Shown here: piece by piece, positions 1 through 5,124 of the stretch
Layout: each line of letters starts with the position of its first letter
Numbering within the stretch: position 1 is the stretch's first letter
NCBI GenBank assembly: GCA_023392205.1
Contig: JAEVZN010000251.1
Span: 1-5,124, forward strand
Source: Pseudomonadota bacterium
GTDB lineage: Bacteria; Pseudomonadota; Alphaproteobacteria; Rhizobiales; Xanthobacteraceae
DNA: 5,124 nucleotides
Direction: 5' to 3'
Translations under genes and position numbers: made by a program
Notes under the pieces: generated by a model
What the model was told of the DNA's origin: nothing
Database searches by the model: none
Seen by the model: only the letters and a program-made list of their open reading frames with translations

Positions 1-536
1 CTCTTGCCGACATAGGTGAGGATGCCCTGCGTGGTCGCGAGCCCGCGTTCGGTCTTCTGGCCGGGACTGATGCCGAAGCGCAGCGATGCGATGGACGCAA
101 ATTCAGGGCGGAGATGTTCCAGCACTGCTGAGGACAGGCCCGGCACGGTGCTGGCGCCGCTGATCACCACGACACCTTTCGCCTTCGCCGCCGCATTGAG
201 GCGCGTGATCCCGGTCACAAATGCGCGCCCGTCGGCAAGATCGACGGAATGGACGCCCTGTGCGATGCAGGTTTGCGCCACGCGATAATCGGCATTCTGG
301 AAGGGGCCGCAGGTATTCACCACGGCGCAGGGCTGCAACCGGTCGAGTTGCGCAGCGAGGTCCGTGTTTGCATCGAAAGCTGCGGGCGTCGCGAGCAGAC
401 CCAGTTCGTCAGCAAGCGCACCTGCCTTGCCGATGTTGCGTCCCGCGACCACGACCGGCACACCGCTTTTGACCAGCGCTGTCGCGATGCGTTTGCCGAA
501 ATTGCCATACCCGCCGAGGATGAGGATTCTACGCAT
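1..536 (-). CDS. Saccharopine dehydrogenase-like NAD(P)-binding protein (N-terminal part, cut by window edge)
   Basis: The minus strand is open from an ATG at 536 to the left edge, giving 178 residues with no stop, so this is the N-terminal part of a longer protein. It begins with a Rossmann fold: MRRILILGGYGNFG carries the glycine-rich loop GGYGNFG (residues 8-14), and AGR at 31-33 after the second strand suggests NADP preference. Further family marks are VVNTCGPFQ (72-80), the VDLADG stretch (98-103) and SGASTVPGLS (126-135). These fit the saccharopine dehydrogenase NADP-binding family (Sacchrp_dh_NADP), whose members are mostly uncharacterised oxidoreductases rather than true lysine-pathway enzymes. 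The substrate cannot be told. Its start codon lies inside the end of the upstream DCC-DUF4166 gene (8-nt overlap, ATGCGTAG). No clear Shine-Dalgarno is seen, so translation is probably coupled to that gene. The C-terminal substrate domain is outside the window. Confidence 0.88.
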   Translation of the reverse strand, partial: MRRILILGGYGNFGKRIATALVKSGVPVVVAGRNIGKAGALADELGLLATPAAFDANTDLAAQLDRLQPCAVVNTCGPFQNADYRVAQTCIAQGVHSVDLADGRAFVTGITRLNAAAKAKGVVVISGASTVPGLSSAVLEHLRPEFASIASLRFGISPGQKTERGLATTQGILTYVGK

Positions 537-1557
537 CCAGCGACACGTCTTTCACCTCGAAGCGTCCGGCATAGGCATAGACTTCGCCGAACCAGGCGTG
601 GCGGATTTCCATGTGCATGCGAAAGCTGCTGTCGCCTGTGGCTTCCTCCTGCGCATAGCCTTTGCCGAACACCCAATGCAGCGGCAGCGGGATGTTGCAG
701 CCGAATACCCGCCAGACATAACCGCGATGTGAGTATGTCACGGTGTTGCCGGCAAAGGTACAGGCGGCGCGCCAGCCGATGCCCAAGCTCATATATTCGA
801 TGATGTCATTGCCGCCGGCCGGCAGCATGCGCGAACGGAAATGATACGCCGCCTTGCCGGGAAAGCGGAACTCACGGTCGAAACCGACGGCGCGTGACTC
901 CGCTTCGCTGCGGAAGACAACAATCGCGGCCACATCCTGCCCCTGACAGGGCACCAGCAATTGCGACCATTTCAGCAGCGGTGCGAGCAACTGCATGAAG
1001 CGCGATGCGCGCACCTCCATGGTCCCCGAGACCGTCACCGCATCGCGCGTATAGGGCCGGTTGGCATATCGCTTGTGCATCACGGGCGGCATCGTGTCCC
1101 ACGCCGCGCCGAATACCGGCCGGAAGATCGGCGCCTGTGCCGTATTCGCCAGATTGTTGAGCCTGGTGACGCCTTTCATCCGGATCAGCGCATTGCGGAT
1201 GCCGCGCATCGGCGGATAAAGGAGCGCCGCCACGCGCGGAGAGCGGAACAGCAGGCCGTTCATGCGGTTGAACCAGCCCGCCTTGCTGCCGAGTAAAGCC
1301 ATGATCCCGAGGGCGTCCGCGCCGTGGTAATAGCGGCCGCCGAACTTGATCACCATGCCGTCGTCGAGATCGTATCCGAGGTCGCTCACCTCGCGGACCA
1401 GCGGATGATCGCGTCCTTCGCGGGCGTCGATCAGATGCAGTGGGCCGACCGCCTGCCGGATTCGCAACGCATGCGCAGCGCGGGTGCAGACCGGGCAGTC
1501 GCCGTCATAGACGAAATAAACATCGCCCGTTGAATCCGCGGTGACAGACGGCTGCAT
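529..1557 (-). CDS. DCC (DUF393) thiol-disulfide domain fused to DUF4166
   Basis: This is a 342-residue protein if it starts at the ATG at 1557. An in-frame TTG at 1575 would add six residues. Neither start has a convincing Shine-Dalgarno, and ATG is preferred by codon type. Residues about 13-130 form a DCC/DUF393 domain: YDGDCPVC (17-24) gives the DxxCxxC signature with Cys21 and Cys24, as expected for a thioredoxin-fold thiol-disulfide oxidoreductase. Residues about 148-334 match DUF4166 as I know it: FGAAWDTMPP (149-158), SGTMEVRASRF (177-187), the conserved arginine-rich REF and FRSR strands (228-243), IPLPLHWVFG (289-298) and a final GEVYAYAGRF (324-333). There is no signal peptide or membrane helix, so it is probably cytosolic. 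Function is unknown; a redox or accessory role for the overlapping saccharopine-dehydrogenase-like gene is inference. It is about 60-75 nt downstream of the sugar dehydrogenase gene, so the two are probably co-transcribed. Confidence 0.88.
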   Translation of the reverse strand: MQPSVTADSTGDVYFVYDGDCPVCTRAAHALRIRQAVGPLHLIDAREGRDHPLVREVSDLGYDLDDGMVIKFGGRYYHGADALGIMALLGSKAGWFNRMNGLLFRSPRVAALLYPPMRGIRNALIRMKGVTRLNNLANTAQAPIFRPVFGAAWDTMPPVMHKRYANRPYTRDAVTVSGTMEVRASRFMQLLAPLLKWSQLLVPCQGQDVAAIVVFRSEAESRAVGFDREFRFPGKAAYHFRSRMLPAGGNDIIEYMSLGIGWRAACTFAGNTVTYSHRGYVWRVFGCNIPLPLHWVFGKGYAQEEATGDSSFRMHMEIRHAWFGEVYAYAGRFEVKDVSLDA

Positions 1558-1631
1558 GCGTTCGTCATAACGCAAGGATCGTCCGGCTCAAACCAGTTTG
1601 CCGATCGGATTGCGGCCGCTTTTTCCGGTGT

Positions 1632-2771
1632 CTAGTCGGCCGGTGACACGCGCAGAATCCGGCCGGCCGAATTGTCGGTGAGCAGATACACCGCGCCATC
1701 CGGGCCGGTGCGCACGTCGCGGAAGCGCTCGTTGATCTGGTTGAGCAGGCGCTCTTCCTTCACGACCTTTTCGCCATCGAGTTCGAGCCGCACCAGCACG
1801 CGCGAGGCCAGCCCGCCGATCAGTACATTGCCCTTCCAGGCCGGAAACAGGTCGCCCTCGTAAAATGCCATGCCGGCGGGCGCGATCACCGGCGTCCATT
1901 GCACGACCGGTTGCTCCATGCCTGGGCGGCTCGTGCCCTGGTGAATCTTCGCGCCGCTGTAATCGACGCCGAAGCCGATCACCGGCCAGCCGTAATTCTT
2001 GCCGGCCTCGGCAATGTTGAGTTCGTCGCCGCCGCGCGGGCCGTGTTCATGCATCCACAATTTGCCGGTCTGCGGATGCAGGGCCGCGCCCTGGCTGTTG
2101 CGATGGCCGTAGCTCCAGATTTCCGGCAGCGCGCCTTGTTTGCCGACAAAGGGATTGTCTTTAGGCACCGATCCGTCCGGCGCGACACGCACGATCTTGC
2201 CGAGGTGATTGTCGAGCGTCTGCGCGCGGTCGCGGTCGCTGTAGTGATCGCCGGTGGTGAGGAACAAGTTGCCGTCGGGCGCCTGTACGATGCGGCAACC
2301 GAAATGCAGGCCGCGCGACGGCGGGCCTTCCTGCCGGAAAATCCGCTGCACATCGGTGAGCTGTGGTTTGTCGCCATCGTCGAGCCGCGCGCGGGCCATG
2401 GCCGTCTGCGCGCCGCCGCTGACCGGATCGGAATAGCAGAAATAGATGGTGCGGTTCTTCGCGAAGTCGCGGTCGATAATCACGTCGAGCAGGCCGCCCT
2501 GGTTATTGGCGGCGACCTTGGGCACGCCGCCCAGCGGCTCCGACACCTTGCCGTCGGCCGATACAATGCGCATCCGGCCGGGACGCTCGGTGACCAGCAT
2601 CCGCCCGTTGGGCAGGAAGGCGAGGCCCCACGGGTTTGTGAGGCCGCGGGCCACCGTTTCCACGCGCAGATTGCCCTGTTCGGACTTGGCGAGTTGCGCC
2701 TGTACCGGCGCTGCGGCAAGGGCCGGGCCAAGGCAGGCCAGCGCGGAGATCCATGAGAGGCGTGCGGTCAT
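1632..2771 (-). CDS. Secreted PQQ-dependent soluble aldose/sugar dehydrogenase
   Basis: The 379-residue protein belongs to the soluble PQQ glucose/aldose dehydrogenase family (GSDH; E. coli YliI/Asd-like), six-bladed beta-propellers that oxidise aldose sugars in the periplasm using PQQ and calcium. The ATG at 2771 is chosen because GGAG stands 7 nt upstream and it opens directly into a signal peptide. The longer frame to 2816 adds 15 residues that would spoil it. The signal peptide spans about residues 1-25, with probable cleavage after VQA. Key motifs, placed by analogy with Acinetobacter sGDH, are: GLTNPWGLAFLPNGRMLVTER (43-63, first blade); LHFGCR with His156 as the likely catalytic base and Arg160 four residues on; TTGDHYSDRD (172-181); SYGHRNSQG with Arg224, the likely PQQ contact; and HGPRGGDELN (243-252) followed by KNYGWP (258-263) for calcium and cofactor. 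Length is normal and nothing is broken. Activity needs PQQ, whose synthesis genes are not in this window. Confidence 0.93.
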   Translation of the reverse strand: MTARLSWISALACLGPALAAAPVQAQLAKSEQGNLRVETVARGLTNPWGLAFLPNGRMLVTERPGRMRIVSADGKVSEPLGGVPKVAANNQGGLLDVIIDRDFAKNRTIYFCYSDPVSGGAQTAMARARLDDGDKPQLTDVQRIFRQEGPPSRGLHFGCRIVQAPDGNLFLTTGDHYSDRDRAQTLDNHLGKIVRVAPDGSVPKDNPFVGKQGALPEIWSYGHRNSQGAALHPQTGKLWMHEHGPRGGDELNIAEAGKNYGWPVIGFGVDYSGAKIHQGTSRPGMEQPVVQWTPVIAPAGMAFYEGDLFPAWKGNVLIGGLASRVLVRLELDGEKVVKEERLLNQINERFRDVRTGPDGAVYLLTDNSAGRILRVSPAD

Positions 2772-2778
2772 GATGAAA

Positions 2779-2782
2779 CTCC
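2779..2782 (-). promoter_or_regulatory. Ribosome binding site deciding the sugar dehydrogenase start
   Basis: GGAG on the minus strand (complement CTCC at 2779-2782) stands 7 nt upstream of the ATG at 2771. It decides for that start over the upstream in-frame codon at 2816 and makes the signal peptide begin at the first residue. Confidence 0.65.
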
Positions 2783-2837
2783 GGCGCGGGCGGAAAATGC
2801 CGCCGATGCTTTGCACCGCCGGAAGCTAGGCATGCAA

Positions 2838-2872
2838 TGCGGCAACCGGAAGATGCGGGTCGCGATGCCGCA
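2838..2872. repeat. 7-bp inverted repeat between small membrane gene and sugar dehydrogenase gene
   Basis: TGCGGCA (2838-2844) and TGCCGCA (2866-2872) are perfect inverted arms with a 21-nt spacer, in the 140-nt gap. No T-run follows on the minus strand, so it is not a standard intrinsic terminator. It could be a leader structure of the sugar dehydrogenase mRNA, or chance. Confidence 0.25.
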
Positions 2873-2911
2873 GGGTGACCCAGCCGCCGTGCTGCCGCTG
2901 CGCCGCGTCCG

Positions 2912-3199
2912 CTATCGGACCTGCGCGCCGATTCGCAGCGTGGCGGCGATGCCGGCGAGACCGCCCAGCACCAGCATGGCAAGCACCCCCATCGCCCAGA
3001 TGCCGTCATCGCCCTTTGCGACGGCCGCCAGACCGTCGGCGCGGGCAAAGCCGACCGTGACCGCGGTGGCGATGATGATGCCGATGACCAGCGCCACCGT
3101 CATCACGAGCTGCGCGACTGCGATCTTGCGCTTTGTCAGCGGCCGGGCCTTGCCGACAGGATGTTGAAATCCGGCACTCGTATTGAAGTCCCTGCGCAT
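2912..3199 (-). CDS. Small two-helix membrane protein, unknown function
   Basis: This is a 95-residue protein from the ATG at 3199. A TTG at 3241 would add 14 residues unlike anything recognisable. No strong Shine-Dalgarno is visible for either start. It has a basic N-terminus (Lys17, Arg19, Lys23, Arg24, Lys25), a first hydrophobic helix at about 26-50, a short acidic loop with Asp64 and Asp65, a second helix at about 68-90, and a short basic tail. By the positive-inside rule both ends face the cytoplasm, giving a helical hairpin in the inner membrane. I recognise no family. It is more hydrophobic than chance reading frames in this GC-rich DNA, which supports real coding. The 190-nt gap upstream carries a CtrA-like box, and the sugar dehydrogenase gene lies 140 nt downstream on the same strand. 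It could be an accessory factor of either neighbour or an independent gene. Confidence 0.68.
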   Translation of the reverse strand: MRRDFNTSAGFQHPVGKARPLTKRKIAVAQLVMTVALVIGIIIATAVTVGFARADGLAAVAKGDDGIWAMGVLAMLVLGGLAGIAATLRIGAQVR

Positions 3200-3356
3200 G
3201 GTACCGACCGGTTCCGGGCAACGCCGCTTCTGAGGACGCAAAGCTGCAAACGTCGCGAATCACCACTGCGTGGCATCATCGTAGGGGATACGGGCACGGC
3301 TCCGGCCGGAAAGCGGCGCAAGCCGCGATGTCTTGTGGCGAATTGATGACATCCGG

Positions 3357-3372
3357 TTAACGACCGGTTAAC
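3357..3372. promoter_or_regulatory. CtrA-like binding box (TTAAC-N6-TTAAC)
   Basis: TTAACGACCGGTTAAC matches the CtrA full-site consensus TTAA-N7-TTAAC exactly and, because TTAA is palindromic, reads the same way on both strands. It is part of a 9-bp direct repeat, CCGGTTAAC (3353-3361 and 3364-3372), with an 11-bp period, about one helical turn. It lies 18 nt past the GST stop and 158 nt upstream of the start of the small membrane protein gene, so the latter is the likely target. No clear -10 element was found at the expected distance. The match is seen directly; CtrA binding is inference. Confidence 0.5.
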
Positions 3373-3389
3373 TGCGCTGGAATGGGCGG

Positions 3390-4022
3390 CTATTCCGCCG
3401 CCACCACCGGCGCCAGTTCGAGCACCATCGGCACATGCCGTCCCGTGGCCGCGACGCGGGCATGCCAGTCGCGCAAGGCCGGGAAACGCTGCAGGTCGAA
3501 CTCGCATTGTTCGGCGAGATGCGTGTACGCGTAAATCGCGACATCGGCGATGGTGTAATGCTCGCCGGCAAAGAAGGGGCTGCGCGAGATATGCTTGTCC
3601 AGCATGCCGAGCGAGCGGGTGCCTTCCTCCAGCCAGTCGTCAAGCGCATGCTGCTGCAACTCGCGCCCGCCCTTCACGAGGCAGAGCCAGAAATAGGCAG
3701 CGCCGATATTCGGCAGGATGGCGTGTTGTTCGAAAAACATCCATTGCAGCACGCGCGCATGATCGAGCGCGGTCTCGCCAGCAAGCGGCGTGCCTTCGGC
3801 GAGATACCAGAGGATGGCATTCGATTCGGCCAGATAGCGGTCCGGTCCGATCTCCAGGAGCGGGATCTGTCCATTCGGGTTCTTCGCAAGGAAATCCGGC
3901 GTATGCGTTTCGCCCTTGAGGATGTCCACTTCGACAAGCCGATGCGGAATCGACAATTGCGACAAGGCGAGCCGTACCTTGTAGCAATTCCCGGAACGCT
4001 GCATCGAATAGAGGGTGTACAT
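3390..4022 (-). CDS. Glutathione S-transferase family protein
   Basis: This 210-residue cytosolic GST has the normal length for the family. The ATG at 4022 has GGAG at 4028-4031, 5 nt upstream. The N-terminal thioredoxin-fold domain (about 1-78) carries Ser10 and Asn12 in QRSGNCYKVRL, the position of the glutathione-activating Ser/Thr and Asn in beta, theta and nu-type bacterial GSTs. NPNGQIPLLE (48-57) contains the cis-proline Pro54, and ESNAI (66-70) binds the gamma-glutamyl part of glutathione. The all-helical C-terminal domain (about 85-205) has the N-capping motif TIADVAIYAY (157-166) with Asp160. The expected role is glutathione conjugation or glutathione-disulfide chemistry in the cytoplasm; the substrate is unknown. 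It is the first gene of the minus-strand run, divergent from aatA, and its leader contains a 14-bp palindrome. The next gene downstream is 190 nt away, so it may be monocistronic. Confidence 0.93.
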   Translation of the reverse strand: MYTLYSMQRSGNCYKVRLALSQLSIPHRLVEVDILKGETHTPDFLAKNPNGQIPLLEIGPDRYLAESNAILWYLAEGTPLAGETALDHARVLQWMFFEQHAILPNIGAAYFWLCLVKGGRELQQHALDDWLEEGTRSLGMLDKHISRSPFFAGEHYTIADVAIYAYTHLAEQCEFDLQRFPALRDWHARVAATGRHVPMVLELAPVVAAE

Positions 4023-4036
4023 CGAAACTCCGCAAA

Positions 4037-4050
4037 CGCCGGGCCCGGCG
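4037..4050. repeat. 14-bp perfect palindrome in GST leader
   Basis: CGCCGGGCCCGGCG is a perfect palindrome ending 6 nt upstream of the GST Shine-Dalgarno (minus strand). On the RNA it could form a 5-bp stem with a GGCC loop. A second Shine-Dalgarno-like GAGGAGG (complement of 4051-4057) lies immediately upstream of it on the minus strand with no start codon at a usable distance. It could be a regulator site or a leader hairpin, or chance in GC-rich DNA. Confidence 0.4.
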
Positions 4051-4165
4051 CCTCCTCAAGATTACCGGATATGACGCGGCCGACGAAAGAAGAAAAGCCG
4101 GGCCTTTGCAAGGCGGCCGCGCGTCCGCCCGATGCAATCGGCGTTCAAGTCATGGTCGTTTCGTG

Positions 4166-4176
4166 TTGCGACGCAA
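4166..4176. promoter_or_regulatory. Operator-like palindrome TTGCGACGCAA
   Basis: Two 5-bp inverted arms, TTGCG and CGCAA, surround a single central A. The site lies near the middle of the GST/aatA divergent region, 144 nt from the GST start and 220 nt from the aatA start, where a shared regulator could act. No regulator gene is in the window, and no family can be named from the site alone. Confidence 0.25.
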
Positions 4177-4318
4177 TGACAGAAGGACATTCTCTCAAGG
4201 CATGTCGTCCCGAAACATTTGCATGAGACGCCTTCCAAAGTCGGCCGCGCTTGACCCGTCCGGCAGGGATTTGCCCGGTTTCGAGAGGGGGGCGGGGGCC
4301 AGCCATGACCGCCGCTGA

Positions 4319-5124
<806 letters not shown>

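Noticed and set aside
1589..1600. CAAAC-CA-GTTTG inverted repeat between the sugar dehydrogenase and DCC-DUF4166 genes
   Set aside because: The arms are 5 bp with a 2-nt spacer and cannot form a stable RNA hairpin, and nothing else supports a site. Nearby NotI-type and CCGATCGG palindromes are common in such DNA.
1899..2756. 285-residue open frame on the plus strand opposite the sugar dehydrogenase gene
   Set aside because: Its length follows from the codon bias of the minus-strand gene in GC-rich DNA. It has no recognisable domain and lies wholly within a gene with complete family motifs.
2503..3048. 181-residue minus-strand frame overlapping the small membrane gene and the sugar dehydrogenase start
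   Set aside because: It is out of frame with both better-supported genes, Ala/Arg/Pro rich and without motifs.
3313..3326. Short hairpin GCGGC-GCAA-GCCGC downstream of the GST gene as a terminator
   Set aside because: The stem is only 5 bp, with just TTT after it on the minus strand. That is too weak to call an intrinsic terminator.
3435..4226. 263-residue open frame on the plus strand opposite the GST gene
   Set aside because: It is a mirror of the GST codon pattern, shows no family motifs, and the GST on the other strand is unmistakable.
4251..4279. TTGACC as -35 of an aatA sigma-70 promoter
   Set aside because: No acceptable -10 hexamer is found at 16-18 nt spacing, so no promoter is called.
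4287..4298. G-rich run (G6-C-G5) as a G-quadruplex in the aatA leader
   Set aside because: Only two long G-runs are present, so the usual four-tract pattern is not met.

Overview
The base composition is GC-rich, and the rightmost gene encodes a class I aspartate aminotransferase that closely resembles the rhizobial AatA proteins as I remember them. Together with a perfect CtrA-type TTAA-N7-TTAAC box, this points to an alphaproteobacterium, most likely Hyphomicrobiales (Rhizobiales; Bradyrhizobium, Rhodopseudomonas or Pseudolabrys-like). The taxonomic call is inference. There are no RNA genes, insertion sequences or CRISPR repeats, and the region looks like ordinary chromosome.

Layout. Five genes lie on the minus strand and are read from right to left. 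They are a glutathione S-transferase family protein (3390-4022), a 95-residue two-helix membrane protein (2912-3199), a secreted PQQ-dependent sugar dehydrogenase (1632-2771), a DCC thiol-disulfide domain fused to DUF4166 (529-1557), and a saccharopine-dehydrogenase-like NAD(P)-binding protein (536 to beyond the left edge). The last two overlap by 8 nt and must be co-transcribed. The sugar dehydrogenase lies about 60-75 nt upstream of them and probably belongs to the same unit. The small membrane protein and the GST are separated by longer gaps (140 and 190 nt) and may have their own promoters. aatA (4397 to beyond the right edge) is divergent, across a 374-nt intergenic region.

How the genes relate. 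The clearest functional link is the pair at the left. To my knowledge DUF4166 is often attached directly to saccharopine-dehydrogenase-type NADP-binding domains. Here it is on a separate polypeptide, fused to a DCC (DUF393) domain, and translationally coupled to the dehydrogenase, so the three domains may act as one enzyme system of unknown substrate. The sugar dehydrogenase acts in the periplasm and its link to the pair is only positional.

Regulation. The most notable non-coding signal is the CtrA-like box at 3357-3372, in the gap upstream of the small membrane protein gene. It contains the only two TTAA tetranucleotides I found in the window. Two short perfect palindromes (4037-4050 and 4166-4176) lie in the GST/aatA divergent region and are operator candidates.
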